NCBI GenBank assembly: GCA_018806985.1
Contig: JADANN010000351.1
Location: forward strand, 372,001 to 436,000
Reading direction: 5' to 3'
From: Angiostrongylus vasorum
Lineage: Eukaryota > Nematoda > Chromadorea > Rhabditida > Metastrongylidae
Length of the DNA stretch: 64,000 bases
Below, in pieces: positions 1-11,835 of this stretch. The notes under the pieces were generated by a model that saw only the letters and a program-made list of their open reading frames with translations, was not told the origin of the DNA and made no database searches. The position numbers and the translations under genes are program-made. Positions within the stretch are counted from its first letter, which is position 1. The number at the start of each line of letters is the position of its first letter.

Positions 1-1023
1 TAATTTATTCATAGAAAGAAAATTGTCGAAAACACCATGGAAACGCTTCCTCGAATTATCCGTCTGCTGCCACAATTACTTCAAAAACTGAAAACTTCAA
101 TATCTGAACAAATGGCTCAAAAACTATTGCAAGAATTAGTTTTAGGTGACAAAGTAAGGACAAAGCCATTAGGGCTAATTGTGGAAAAAAAAGGATCAAC
201 ACTTCGGTTTTCTAGTACTCGTGAAATTTGTATGGGATAGGGACCGTGTGGATAACCCTAAGGGAGAGCCGAAATTCTTTGGAAGATACGATTTTCGTTC
301 GATACGAGCCGAACTAATGACCATGTGAGCTGCATCCGCAACTCCTCGCACTACATAATGCTCTTTTCCCTATGGAGAAGTGGAACTTTGTAGTAAACAA
401 CGTTTTAGAACTGATAGCTGCAAATCAGCTGAGTGCTGGATGTGATCTCCTAACAACCTCTGTCCAAGCGATAAATTCTTCACACTAGTTGTAATCCTCT
501 ACAATCAAATGATGACTGATCTCTGATTAGATGACTAGTTTTTTAAAAAACTCATCAAAAAATAAGCAAGTGTTCGCTGCGGTTTATTTTGTAGTGTCAA
601 TCCCTATTCATGAAACCTCCGAAGTCATAAATGGATCGACGACCTCTAGAATATCCCACGCCTTGGGCTAACTAAGCCTACTATTCCTCTGTGGTCGAGA
701 AATTGCTACCATACTTGTCTGTGGTATTCCCTCCAATCCATAGAAGCCCATGGTGAAGACTTTGAAATACTCTGTACCAGAATTATCCCAGAATATTAGA
801 TTCAATTCAGCTAACATGTTCTTTGATTCCCAAGCTAGAACGAGGCTGGTGTAAAAGTTTTATTCCGATAACGTTTTGAAAGGCACTTATTTCAGAGCAG
901 GATTGATCCGAATATCATATGCTATACAATATAGTACAAACATTATATAATGCAAATGTAGGCATATTATACATTATATATTACATACTGTACACTATAT
1001 TCTATATTATATCTGTATATAGA
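1..1023. other. AT-rich sequence without a gene
   Basis: Only a 67-codon frame at 37-240 (METLPRIIRLLPQLLQKL..) and a short foldback-type stretch (TTTTATTCCGATAACG at 855) are visible. I cannot support a gene. Confidence 0.6.
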
Positions 1024-1272
1024 GGGCGAGTGTAGCACTGTGGTTACAGGCGTCTTATAGTACACCTTAGTTCGATGCAGCGCCCAAGGCTGACCGAGCC
1101 TTCTATCCCTCTACGGTCGACAACACTGGCTCCATACATCGATAGGCCACCGCGAGTCATTGTATAAGCCAGATATGCAAACAATCACCTCTAACGATGC
1201 TTAATGAAGTCGAATGCATGGCGCACCCCTCAGGGAATGACCTACGCCGAGAGCTCTATCATTTATCCTTTA
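1024..1272 (+). repeat. SINE family A copy (tRNA-headed)
   Basis: The tRNA-like head GGGCGAGTGTAGCACTGTGGTT is followed by GTTCGATGCAGC (B-box-like), the body GCCACCGCGAGTCATTGT and CGAATGCATGGCGCACCCCT, and the terminus GCCGAGAGCTCTATC. Part of the central core is deleted. Confidence 0.75.
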
Positions 1273-1274
1273 AA

Positions 1275-1300
1275 TACATATATATATATATATATACGTA
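1275..1300. repeat. (AT)n microsatellite at a SINE tail
   Basis: ATACATATATATATATATATAC directly follows the family A tail at 1272. Confidence 0.85.
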
Positions 1301-1324
1301 TATTTACTTTTTATTCGCTTTACA

Positions 1325-1640
1325 TGAGCCGTGATCACACCTACTATGCGTATCCCAGCACTTCTTGCATTCGATTCGTTTTCCTTCCATTTACCGTCCA
1401 CAGAGGTCTTCGAACATTCTGCATATTGTTTGGGCAGCTGCTTGAGGATTTCGTCTTCTTTACGGATGTCGTAGAATGTTGGTCGAATCAAATCTCCTTG
1501 CAGTTTTGGCGATAGCCTAGCGGCTAAGGCGTTTCCACGTGGGTTAAAGGAGAGCGTTGGGGCTGTGATCCAACTAGCGCCTCTGGCTTCTTGATCGACA
1601 GCATCACGAGCCATTGCGTTATCCCATCCCCATATATGCA
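1325..1640 (-). repeat. SINE family B copy
   Basis: On plus the 3' body reads CATGAGCCGTGATCACACC, CAGCACTTCTTGCATTCG and GCTGCTTGAGGATTTCGTC, then CGTAGAATGTTGGTCGA. The head end reads AGCCATTGCGTTATCCC. Confidence 0.75.
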
Positions 1641-1700
1641 TATATATATATACATATATATATACACATATATATGTATACATGTATATATAAGCATATA
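1634..1700. repeat. (TA/CATA) microsatellite at a SINE end
   Basis: Mixed ATAT/CATA repeats start at the head end of the family B copy. Confidence 0.85.
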
Positions 1701-1782
1701 AATATTGAATATTCATGACAAGGCTAAATGAAAGTCGGTATTGAAAACGCGAAAATGCAAAAAGCATCCGCTGACATTCATG

Positions 1783-1932
1783 ACTAAGACTAAAATTTCA
1801 AAATTCTTGAGCAGCAGCCATACGTATACACACACTCTAAAGACATTTGAAACAGGAAGCGAATCAAATGAAAGGAGGGATGGGATACACACAGGATGTC
1901 ATGACGAACCATGGAAAATAAAAAAATGCTTG
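1783..1932 (+). repeat. SINE family B 3' fragment
   Basis: It matches the 3' body only: AAATTCTTGAGCAGCAGCC, GAAGCGAATCAAATG, AGGATGTCATGACGAACCATG. Confidence 0.6.
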
Positions 1933-1939
1933 TTCTAGA

Positions 1940-2649
1940 CACAGTTAGCAATTCCAGTCCAAGTACTATACCTTTTTCAGGTATTCTTCGAACCATGAAA
2001 AAAAAACGAAAAATGAGAAAAAAAAAGAGAAAGGCAATGGAATGTGGAGCGAACAGGCAGCTGTCAGCGCTGCAACGTTTCTTTTTTTGTTAGCGTCGTT
2101 TCAAACCGGAGAATTAGTGATCAGCTGATCTGTTGATTGTACAGCCGGAAAGCATAGCAGAAAAAAAAGGATTACATAAAAAGTACCAACAACACAACAA
2201 TCAACAAAAACGATCAATGAAAAAATTACATTGCTATGACCATACGCCACCGTAAAACCACCATACGGCAATCAATTCTCATTTCTATCGTCACTGGTTT
2301 GTGAATTCATTAACATCACTTTAATGTTACACAGAAAAAAAAGAAAAAGAAAGAAGAGAGAAGTAAAAGAAGAGGAACAAAATCTAGCGCATTAGCATAG
2401 ACGGCCTGAAAGAGAAAAAGCAATAGAGAAAAAAAATAATGCGAGAAGAAATCAGGACCAACACCAATAGTCACTAAGAGAAAGAGCTTGACAGAAAACA
2501 CATGGTAAGATTGAAAAAAATATTGAGAAATTTCTCTATAGTGAAACCTTTTAAATACATATTTTAGGCTAGAAACACTGCTTAGATGCTAGAGAAAAGG
2601 CTAAAACAGGAATGGAAGCCACAATTTCCTCAGCTACACATAGCCACGC
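1940..2649. other. Purine-rich, gene-free stretch
   Basis: Many runs of A and GAAAGA. Reading frames on either strand are Lys- or Phe-rich by composition. Confidence 0.6.
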
Positions 2650-2663
2650 ATTCAAATAAAAAG

Positions 2664-2937
2664 GATAAATAATGGATAAAGCTCTCGGCGCTGATCAATC
2701 CCTAAGGGATGCGTCACGCACTCGACTTCACCAAACATCGTTTGGAGGTGATTGAATGCATATCTGGCCTTTACAATGACTCGCGGTGGCCTACCGATGT
2801 ATCGAACCAGTGCTGCTATCCTCCTAGACAAGTCTGGCACCAATCTGCCGACCCCGGAGGGATGGAAGGTTGGGTGGGCCATGGGCGCAGGGATCGATTC
2901 CACATGTGTGTTGCAGGGTGCCTCCGACCACTGCGCC
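2664..2937 (-). repeat. SINE family A copy with a perfect target duplication
   Basis: The element runs from its tail (GGATAAATAATGGATAAAGCTC at the low end) to its head (CCGACCACTGCGCC). It is flanked by perfect 14-bp copies of ATTCAAATAAAAAG at 2650-2663 and 2938-2951, so retrotransposition is well supported. The first ~8 bases of the head are missing, as in 5'-truncated insertions. Confidence 0.88.
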
Positions 2938-3221
2938 ATTCAAATAAAAAGAAATAGAAATCACGAAGAACGGAGAACAACGTGAAATGACAGTTTTTTC
3001 AGAAATCGTCATTTAACTGGAGATAAGGTATTCAGCCTCATTCTTTGCCTTTGACAATAGTAAAACGATTAAAAACTTTCTATCGAGTCATCTTAAACAA
3101 GCCATTAAACATTTCTATATTTCGCAATCAGCTCAGCCAGCCGTTTCGTTCTTAACCGAGATACTTATCTTCATAAATGCCTAGGTTATGTATTTAAGTA
3201 CTCATATTTACACCTTAACAC

Positions 3222-3530
3222 TGGGCCTCGTGTAGTGCAGTAACTAGATGTGCCTTACAATACTCACTTGGTCGGTCGTTGGTTCGATCTTGCGCCACGG
3301 GTTACCTTACCCAAGACCCTGATAGCCCCGGCGGTCGTCGACCATTTGGTACAAGACTTATCTGGGAGAACAAATACAATGACTCGAAAAATTGATAGGG
3401 AATATCCGCAAATTTTCGCATAGATCAAATACTCATACAACCACTCTAAGACGTCACGAATTGAGCAGAATACATGGTGCACGCCTAATGGAGATCGATC
3501 AATCTCTAAAGCTTTGTGCTTTACTAATGC
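3222..3530 (+). repeat. SINE family A copy, diverged
   Basis: The head GGGCCTCGTGTAGTGCAGTAACTAG and B-box-like GGTTCGATCTT are readable, and part of the core (TTGGTACAAGACTTATCTGGGA). The terminus GATCGATCAATCTCTAAAGCTTT is degraded. Confidence 0.6.
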
Positions 3531-3539
3531 GATTAACCA

Positions 3540-4930
3540 CAAAAACCTTCAATTGAAACCGAAAATTTCAACCATAGACGATGAATTGAACGACAACTAG
3601 CTAGTATTAAAACAAATTAGAAAAAATGGCACCATAAGAAAAAAATTCTGAAACCGGAATCTGCAAATCACCAACTAAGGACTCATTAAATCATGGAAAG
3701 TGCATTTCACCGAATAACTTCTTTTTCTCCTTCTGACAAAACCGAAATCGTTTCTTCAATTTCCACTTTCAAGACGACTACTTCAGATCGATCAGCAAAC
3801 CAAAAACAAACGAAAATCTCCATCGGAATGTCGAAAAGACGAAGAGAACGATGGACAGACAGAACTTCTACGAGTTCTCTATCGCTGTTTTGCCATAGAT
3901 AATGTTACTAAATAGCGAAATAGCACTGATAGCGATTTTAAAATGACGAGGTTTGAACGAGTCCTTGAAAAGGACACAAAAAATAATGGTCCATAACATT
4001 TTTTCTCTAGTATGTTACCCACTCAAGCTTTACTTGTGAGATTCCTTGGCTTTTTCGAATAACTGAAAGATACAAAAATTCGCCTTTTCGTTTAATAAGC
4101 AGATACGAGGTTGCTATTATTAGGATACAATAGCTGATATTTCGGCGGTTTCGACTTCTTCAGAGTTTGGAAAGGTCAAAATGACATGCGCTCAACTCCG
4201 TCAAAAACTTTCGTCACCCTAGCCGAGGTTAATAGAAAGTCGGTCTTGGGAATTGATACAAAAAAGACTACATTAATACCTCTACCAACTGCCAATGAAC
4301 CTAGTAAAATAACTACCAGTACCAGTAAAAACGTTGGTTTGTTGTTTTTGATAGGAAACAAGACAAACAAAAAAGACATTAACATGAATGCAATGCGTTC
4401 ATTCCTCATCAATGACTCATCTCAAACACTTGATGGCGCTAATTTCTTCCGAATGAACGAACTGGATTTCGCTGTAATCAGTTATCTTCATTTAAAAAAT
4501 TAAGAAAAACTGCCCCACGGTAGCTAATCAAATCACACAGAAAAATCCCCGTTGGAACGCCGCACGCTAAAGTTAAGAAGACAGAGCCGATGATACACAG
4601 CATTGGTAAAACTATCCATTTCGTTCAATGGGACAGCGGTAAACCTTCAAAGAATCCATTTAGTTACTTAAATTACAAGCTTTAGACTGGAGACAGTAAC
4701 AATCTTTATGTGACTGGTATTTTTCTTCGTAAGGTAAAATATTTGCATCGGAGTCCAGGGTGCTCCCAGCCTGCGCCTTAACAAGTATTCGCTAATGTTA
4801 GTCGATCGGAGCAGCATTAATCGAGTTGCGCTTTGGGTTTATTCCAGTATAGTAGTGATTCCGATGGGCTCACGGACAGAAATGCTCTTTATTTATGACG
4901 ACAGCGACTCTGCCTGGCTCCTGCACAGAA
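3540..4930. other. Gene-free stretch with foldback ends
   Basis: Contains TTTCGGCGGTTTCGACTTC with TTCAGAG at 4139-4165 and CCGAGGTTAATAGAAAGTCGG at 4222, both foldback-family motifs. A 105-codon frame at 4186 covers the latter and is not credible as a gene. Confidence 0.55.
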
Positions 4931-4936
4931 ACGAAA

Positions 4937-5340
4937 ACAAAATGACAATATATTTATTTATATATTCTCATGAACTGATCTTCTTCAGCTGATGCGAAGT
5001 TGGTATAGCCGTCGTTGTTATTGTTGGTATCGTTGTTGTTGTTGTTCTTGTTCTTGTTGCTGGTCGACATTTCGGTGATTTCGCCTTACCCAAAGCCGTT
5101 TTGTTACGAGTGGGACTCATTTGTCGGCAAAATCGCCGAAACATCAGCTATCGACCAAAAACGACAACAACAACAACAACCACAACAATAACAACGACAA
5201 CAACAACAATAATCACAACAACAACAACAACAACAACAACAACTAAAACTACACAACTACAACTACACAACTACAACGAAAACTATACCAACCTCGTATC
5301 GGCTCAACAAAATCAGTTCAGAAGAACATATAGATAAATA
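4937..5340. mobile_element. Long foldback element with GTT/AAC microsatellite arms
   Basis: Left arm 4937-5086 and right arm 5124-5340 are imperfect reverse complements: GAACTGATCTTCTTCAGCTG against CAACAAAATCAGTTC, AAGTTGGTATAG against CTATACCAACCTC, GTCGACATTTCGGTGATTTC against AAATCGCCGAAACATCAGC. A (GTT)n tract in the left arm pairs with (AAC)n at 5161-5255. No protein is encoded. Confidence 0.75.
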
Positions 5341-5589
5341 TAGAACGATTATTCATGTCGAGGTTTATAGGAAGTCGGTCTTTTGAGTTAAAATGGCAAT
5401 GTCTTATTAGGAATTGGATGATTCTAATGAGAAAGCTTGGTAGTTCAATCCCTTTGCCGTCTGTGTATCACATTTTAACACCAACAGAAACTTCTTGTTA
5501 TCATAATGAAGTGATAAAACAGGTTAAACAATTTATATCCAAGAAAAAAAATAGAAGTACAGTACTATTATTTACTTACGAACTGCCCC

Positions 5590-5790
5590 CCTTGAGCTGA
5601 TGCGAGGTTGATACATGATGTCGTTATTGTTATTGTTGTTGTTGTTGCTCTTGTTCGGTGGCTGACGTCTCAGGTACCTCACCTTCCTCAGATTAGCAAT
5701 AAACTGTTAATTTTTAAACAAAATTTTGAATTTCAAAATGAATTTCCCAAGACCGACTTTGTATTAACCTCGGCATTGGAATACTCAGTG
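5590..5790. repeat. Foldback-family half element
   Basis: GAGCTGATGCGAGGTTGATAC, a GTTATTGTT tract and GGCTGACGTCTCAGG repeat the left arm of the element at 4937. The end motif CAAGACCGACTTTGTATTAACCTCGGC follows at 5748. Confidence 0.6.
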
Positions 5791-6058
5791 GGAAGACTCA
5801 GGAAGACTCACAGAAAAAGGTGAGCTTGTAAAAAAGCTGCTTGAATTCCAATGTGGTTAAAATTCAGGCTTCGCGGTTTTTCTGCCAAGGAGGCATTTGG
5901 CTGAGTAGGTTGCAGCTCAGTCGACTTTTCTATGCCGTGAAGAGAGGGAAGTCTGCCGAAACCTCAGACAGTACTATATTGAGTACAATTTGTTATTAAC
6001 AACCTCGTGTCTGATCAACACTGACTCGGAGCACAACTCAACATTTTCTAGTCAATTC

Positions 6059-6349
6059 TTAAAAGGGATAAAAGGATAAAGCTCTCTGCGTTAATCAATC
6101 CCCTGAGGGATGCGCCATCCATTCGACTTCATTAAGCATCGTTTGGAGGTGATTCAACGCATATATGGCCATTACAATGACTCGCGGTGGCCTACCAATG
6201 CATCGAGCCAGTGCTGCTATCCTCCCAGACAAGTCTGGTGCGAATTTGCCGACCCCGGAGAGTGAAAGCCTTGGTGGGCCATAAACGCGGGGATCGATTC
6301 CACCTGGGTGTTGCAGGGCGGCTTCGACCACTGCGCCACACGCGCCCCT
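6059..6349 (-). repeat. SINE family A copy
   Basis: Full length, minus strand, ending in two GGATAAA tail units at its low-coordinate end. The flanks TAGTCAATTC (6049-6058) and TAGTTAATTC (6350-6359) look like a target duplication with one mismatch. Confidence 0.85.
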
Positions 6350-6799
6350 TAGTTAATTCATAGAGTCATAAATCACATGAGGAAACCACACTATCGAAAC
6401 TGGTCTACTTTCGACAAACTGCAATGATTCAAACAAGACTTGGCTAAAAAAAATAAAGATGAGGACCAAAAAACTATAGAAAATTAAGGAAATTCAGAGA
6501 AGCAACTGCTGAAAGCAATTGAAAGCGACTGAACGTCAGTAACTCGCCGATCAATAAATGCAGCAACAGACGCGTCATTTGACCTCCACTGGTAGGTCAA
6601 ACCGCATTACTTGTACTTTTCACATTGTTTCATTTCTCTCTTCGTTGTGTTCCTTGTATTGATGAAAAACCCCGATACGAACTGACTTTGAGGCAAATTT
6701 CATACTCCTACAGGCCATCGAGTCTCGTAATTTACTCAGCAACAAGTTTATTGTCGACTTAATAGGACGATAAGCTCTATGAGTCATCTGAAGTGAATT

Positions 6800-7285
6800 T
6801 TTCTAGTACTCGATCGATACTGTATGAAAATTCGAGAAGAAAAACTTTTATCAGAGCGAATTTCGTAACTACGCCCAGTTTTGGAACGGTCGTAAATTTT
6901 CCGAAGAATTCAAGAAAATGATATCTAAGGAGATTTCCCGAGTACTCGATCAATATTACCATTGGCGTTGTGGAGAAATTCCAGAAAAAAATCTTATCAG
7001 GGCGAGTTTCGCAGCGGCTACAAATCCTCAGTGTGAAGCCAGTAAACGATGTCTGAGGAGATTTCTTCGAGTTTTCGACTAAAGGAAACGACATTCAAAG
7101 CGATATTTTCGAGTATGTGATCAATCAACATTGACACTTGCAGAATATAAGAGTTACGGAAAAACTCTTAGTAGAGCGATTTTCATAAGCACACCGAGTT
7201 CTCGAGCAGTTATGAGTTTCCAGCGGGATGCTGTAAAATGGTGTCCAAGGAGATTTTTTCGGATATTCCGTCAATTTCAGGAATG
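6800..7285. repeat. Diverged tandem repeat, period about 130-150 bp
   Basis: The marker AGTACTCGATC occurs at 6805 and 6941, diverged as AGTTTTCGAC at 7070, GAGTATGTGATC at 7111 and GATATTCCGTC at 7262. Between markers CTTATCAGRGCGAGTTTCG and AAGGAGATTT recur. One unit is partly deleted. Confidence 0.65.
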
Positions 7286-7572
7286 CTTAGAGCTTGAGTC
7301 CACTGTCATAACAACTTTACGTTATCGCTGCTGTCAACGTCTCCCTTTGACGTCATCGCATTACTGGCGTCAACGCCAACATGAACGAAACGTACCGATC
7401 AATCCGTGTTTCTTCCTCTATTTTAATCTATTATTACCATTACTATCTCATTTTTTGTAACAACAAATAAGTAAAATAACCGAATGGCATCTTGACTTAG
7501 TCAGCATGCTATTTTTGTTATCAAAAATAAACGATAAATGAAAGAAAACTGAAATATTGTCAGTAACAAAAA

Positions 7573-7935
7573 TACTTAGACGCCCCGTCCTCACTGGTTG
7601 CGCGGGCCCCAGCACAACCTTCCTTCTTCGGAGATTCGCTGGTTAACCACTGTGGTTCCCTGGAGTCACGAGGACAGCCTGGCCACAGCCTGCCCTAGGT
7701 CGTCACCACCACAGGCGATCGCCGCCCTTATGCATGAAGGAAATTTGCCACCATGCGACTAGTTTGAAACCAGGGCGGTGGTGGATCCTGGTATTGGTTT
7801 GCTCTTAGCTGGGCTTCCTGATAGAAACGCCGGACTCGTTCTCAATTTGGGAGACCCCGCTAGGGATGAACACCCCCGCTATACATCGCAGCCCGACAGC
7901 CAGGAACACCTCCCAGCAACGACGAGGCGGTAAAC
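7573..7935 (-). repeat. Repeat family C copy (RTE-B-tailed)
   Basis: Tail end at low coordinates (ACTTAGACGCCCCGTCCTC), then GGGCCCCAGCACAACCTTCC, CACCACCACAGGCG, GGAAATTTGCCACCATGCGAC, GGATCCTGGTATTGGTTTGC and the 5' end at GAGGCGGTAAACCGTTGG (plus-strand reading). The family has no convincing coding capacity. Confidence 0.85.
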
Positions 7936-8039
7936 CGTTGGAAGGAATAACAAATAACAACAATAATAACAGAAGTAACAGCAATAATATGATGAATGAG
8001 CTGATTATATTGTTTTCAAACAAAGCTTGCAAGACAAAA

Positions 8040-8497
8040 AAGAAGATTTAAAGAGGAAAACTGGAAGAGAAAAAAAAGAGAGATGGAGTAACAGATAGAT
8101 TGCGAGAGGAAGAGCGAGGAGAAAAGAGTACGCCATTATAGTACTACAGTTTTAAGGAAGAAAGTAGAGAGTGCAGAGTTTGATTTCCGATGCAAAAAGT
8201 AGAAACGATGAAATCGATTCCGTAAATATGTCCACTACGTAGATTCAAAGTTGCAGCAATAAGAAGAATTGGTCAGCCTTTCGATCTGCTGTCTGCTCTT
8301 CACACTACACAATTTTTTGAGCTACCGTAGGAAGAAGAATTTGTTAGAAGAGCTCAAATTAGCGAAGAATTTCCCGGACCACTTCTTTTGTTTCCACACA
8401 ATGATGAGTAATATTTATATATGCTACTTGTTATTGGTCACATAATATTACATATTATTATTTACTACGTATTTATTATATTATAACAACAATAATA
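8040..8497. other. AT-rich sequence, nothing recognised
   Basis: Purine-rich then TA-rich; no frame or repeat I can name. Confidence 0.55.
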
Positions 8498-8780
8498 GGG
8501 GCGCCTGTGACGCAGTGGTCGGAGGCGCCCTGCAAAACGCAAGTGGAATCGATCTTCGCGCCCATGGCCCACGAAGCCTTCCATCCCTACGGGGTCGGCA
8601 AATTGGTACCAGACTTGTCTGGGATGATAGTAGCACTAACGCGACACTTCAGTAGGCCACTGCGAGTCATTGTAAAGGCCAGATATGCATTCAGTCACCT
8701 GCAAACGATGCTTAATGAAGTCGAATGCAGTCGCATCCCTCAGGGATCGGTCAACGCCGAAAGCTTTATCCTTTTTTTAT
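8498..8780 (+). repeat. SINE family A copy, full length
   Basis: One of the best-preserved copies. Head GGGGCGCCTGTGACGCAGTGG (A box), GGAATCGATC (B-box-like), core GGGGTCGGCAAATTGGTACC at 8590-8609 and GACTTGTCTGGGA, body CACTGCGAGTCATTGTAAAG, terminus CGCCGAAAGCTTTATCC then a T-rich tail. It gives an apparent 108-codon reading frame that is not a gene. Confidence 0.87.
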
Positions 8781-9100
8781 TTATTATACACTGTTCATTA
8801 TTTGTTATTTCTATTAACAAATACATAAGTTAGTGAATTTTCTTATTTTTTTTAACAAGTAATAGATAAGTAAAATAATTAATAAAATTTTAAAAATTTT
8901 TTTTATTCTTTTGATAAGTTAATGAATATGTGAAAACAATTGTACGTGCATCATCATTATGACCTGAAGGCGATCCATTCGAATCACTTTAAACGCCCAT
9001 CGAACACAATCAGCTGGAATTTTGATGGAACAACAAATGAGAGACTGCTGAAGACTCGCGAGCAAAAAACAAACAGAAAACTTTGTTGTTGCTGTTGTTA

Positions 9101-9348
9101 GGCGCGTCTAGTGCAGTGGTTAGAGGTGCTCACTAGTAAACACATGGTCTTAGGTTTAACACCAAGCCCCCGAGCTAACGAAGCATTCCATCCCTCCGGG
9201 TTCGATAAATAAGTAACAGATTGATCTGGGAAGATAAGGAACACTTAATTTATACATCCGCAGCATCCAATAACTCGTTGCATATGGCAGATATGTGTTA
9301 TTACACTCGTAAGGGTTCGATCAACATGGAATATTCTCGTTTTTATCT
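9101..9348 (+). repeat. SINE family A copy, diverged
   Basis: Head GGCGCGTCTAGTGCAGTGGTTAG, core remnants CATTCCATCCCTCCGGGTTCG and GATTGATCTGGGA, then TAACTCGTTGCATATGGCAGATATG. The end is degraded. Confidence 0.6.
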
Positions 9349-9597
9349 ATTTTCTCAGCTTCGTTAGACCGGCATGAAGTCGCATGTGAGTAGACGAAAT
9401 GGTGACTTCCAGATCAAACCCCAATTAATTCGTTACCTGTTAAGCTCATCAGCAATTGTCACTGATTCTGTCTGTTTTTTAGGAAATGTGGCGACGGTAA
9501 TCGATGAAACAAAGGTTCGAAAGATATGTTCATTCGCAGAAATGTATCCTTATTCATGCGTACCAAAGATCACCAAAAAGTAAGCGAAATGAATCAA

Positions 9598-9879
9598 CAA
9601 ACAAAAAAAATAAAAATGATAAAGCTCTCGGCGTTGATCAATCCCCTGAGAGATGCACCATGCATTCTACTTCATTACGCATCGTTTGGAGGTGACTGAA
9701 TGCATGTCTGGCCTTTACAATGACTCCCGGCGGCTTGCCGATATATTGAGCAGCTATCCTCCCAGAAAAGTCTGGTACTAATTTGCCGAGTCTGGAGGGA
9801 TGGAAGGCTTGGTGGGCCATGGGCGCTGGGATCGATCCTACGTGTGTGTTGCAGGGCGCCTCCGACCATTGCGCCACAC
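9598..9879 (-). repeat. SINE family A copy with target duplication
   Basis: Full length on the minus strand. Perfect 10-bp flanks AATGAATCAA at 9588-9597 and 9880-9889. The tail is A/T-rich (AATAAAAATGATAAAGC read on plus). Confidence 0.85.
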
Positions 9880-9904
9880 AATGAATCAATATTTTTCAAA
9901 ATTG

Positions 9905-11389
9905 ACAATCATTTAGCCTCGACGTTGATAATCGCTACCTTTTCAGAACGTTCGGTTTACACTAGCTTGTTAGAAAGAATTTAATCCCACTAACGTTTCG
10001 GTGCCTTCGCTTTCTACAAGGCTGCTATGACCACAGTCCAGTGCGCAATCTCATTCAAGAGGTGTCCTGCTCCAGACGACTCGAGCTGATTCCACTATGA
10101 TGACGCACATAGCGAGGATAAACGGCTGTAGACAATCAACTCCGATCATGCTGGTCTGGAAAAAGGCGAAGACAGAAAAGAACACTAGCTGACTAAACCT
10201 TTTGTAAAAACTTCGTGTACGCTGAACAATCCAAGAAGATAGTGGAAGGGCTAATTCCATGACAATGATTTAACAAATCATGCAAAGTAGAGAAAGGAAT
10301 TTCTTCATCGGATAGACTTCTTACAAAGGCAAAAAATATCAGATGGGTGACTATGCGTAGAAGAATGACGTTCGTAACCGACAAAATGGAGACATATCCT
10401 CGAAAAGGCTATAACTAAGTGAATGGATATTGCATTCACATTTTCGGAAAAACACAGCTCTATCGCATCACAGCTGCAGCAATTTTCTAAAAAAAAGACG
10501 CTCTATTTTTAGAACAAATGGGTAGGTGCCAAGGACGTTTTACTCTAGAGTGTGTGCTTAAATACCCAGAAATACCTCATTATTTGTTTCAAGATGATTT
10601 CCTTCTAAACAGCAATCACCTATTCCACTGCTAAGATAACTCGATATGATTGGCTGTACCAAGATCAGGCAGATTTTATCACCTCTATTGCTTCTGCTTC
10701 TGTTGGTTATCGAATGACCTGTACAGGGCACGTACCTCTTCTACTCAGCATCTCAGAGTTCATTACTGTTTCCCTCTTTGAAGACAAGGAAAGTATCAGG
10801 CTCTTCGTTGAAGAATTCCTGCAGGATTTCGACCGCTGTACAGCATTTAACAAGGGAGAACTCAACCGCAGTGCAGCAGTTGTCATTCAAATGCGACGCA
10901 TTTCATGAACACCTAGTTTTTAGCAAGTTAATTAGGCTATAGTATCCTTGTTTCATGATCATCGATCTATATCATCGTTTCATTTACATCTCCACAATTA
11001 CGTGCGGATCCCGAAAACTCCTTTATTCGCTTCCTTGTGTTGTAGCAGTCATCCGTGAAGGTTTTGGCATTCTAGTGAGGTCGGTTACTATGTGGTACAC
11101 CGACTTAATTCTTGAAGGATCGGAATTTTCCTGGAAATTCTTCTCCTGGAAGAGGAAATCCTGGGAATAGCTCTCCTAGGTCGGCCTTAGGTCTCCATTA
11201 CAGGCAGCCGGTTCTCTTTGTGGACTGGAGGAATCTCTTCCCTGAGAAGTCTGGTAACATTCTGTCAACAGCGGAGAGATTGTAGGCTTGCTTGGCTTGA
11301 ACAGCGTTCGAATCAGAGACGATGGGTGTATTGAACATGATCCACAACCACTACTCTTCCTGTGCCTACTTTGGACCGCCATTAGTGTT
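9905..11389. other. Sequence without a supported gene
   Basis: A foldback-type stretch (CACTAACGTTTCGGTGCC) occurs at 9990 and ACTTCGTGTACGCTGAAC at 10210. A 64-codon frame at 10714 (MTCTGHVPLLLSISEF..) lacks splice support. Confidence 0.5.
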
Positions 11390-11835
11390 CAGACCTGGAT
11401 TCACTCTCTCACTTGCTGCGTACTTCAAGATACTCTTGTCATCAGGGCCAAGTTTCGGCTGATTCTTTAAAGAAGGAATTACTTTGGGATCGAAATGATT
11501 GACGTGAAGAGGTGTGTACTTCTTCATCACCACTAATCCATCGGTGCTTTAGTAATTTTTAAAAGCGGCTCTCCTCAGTTTTGGAATGAAGTCGTTTATT
11601 ATATTGGCTTTCCAACCTAAGTGAACATTCTTCTCGTTGAATACAGCGTTCGGTAAAATACCCGTTTCTTCTTTAATATGGTTTTCTTCATTGTTAAAAC
11701 AAAGACTGATTTCTCCACATGCAGTGTCAAAATTGGCAAGCATTCGTTCCATCAATTTAGAAGGTTATTTTATAAGAACAATGTAGTCGCAACGAAAAAT
11801 ATTGCCGGTCGTCGAGTTTGACTTCTATTCAAACC
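11390..11835 (-). pseudogene. RTE-A retrotransposon fragment (reverse transcriptase, C-terminal half)
   Basis: On the minus strand from 11835, VKLDDRQYFSLRL corresponds to [13 protein letters not shown] of the 44-kb copy. It continues ERMLANFDTACGEISLCFN and FIPKLRRAA, then FDPKVIPSL, the counterpart of FDPTVLPAL. The FADD active-site codons are replaced, so this is an old, dead fragment. Its edges are uncertain. Confidence 0.7.

Noticed and set aside
1270..1767. 165-codon minus-strand frame, Tyr/Ile-rich
   Set aside because: It spans a family B SINE and two TA microsatellites.
5101..5337. Thr-rich reading frame
   Set aside because: Produced by the AAC microsatellite in the foldback element.
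8507..8833. Recurrent ~80-108-codon reading frame (MAQWSEAPCNTHVESIP..) at 2652, 8507, 9638, 50541 and elsewhere
   Set aside because: It always coincides with SINE family A and starts inside the tRNA-like head, so the shared peptide is explained by repeat homology, not by a gene family.
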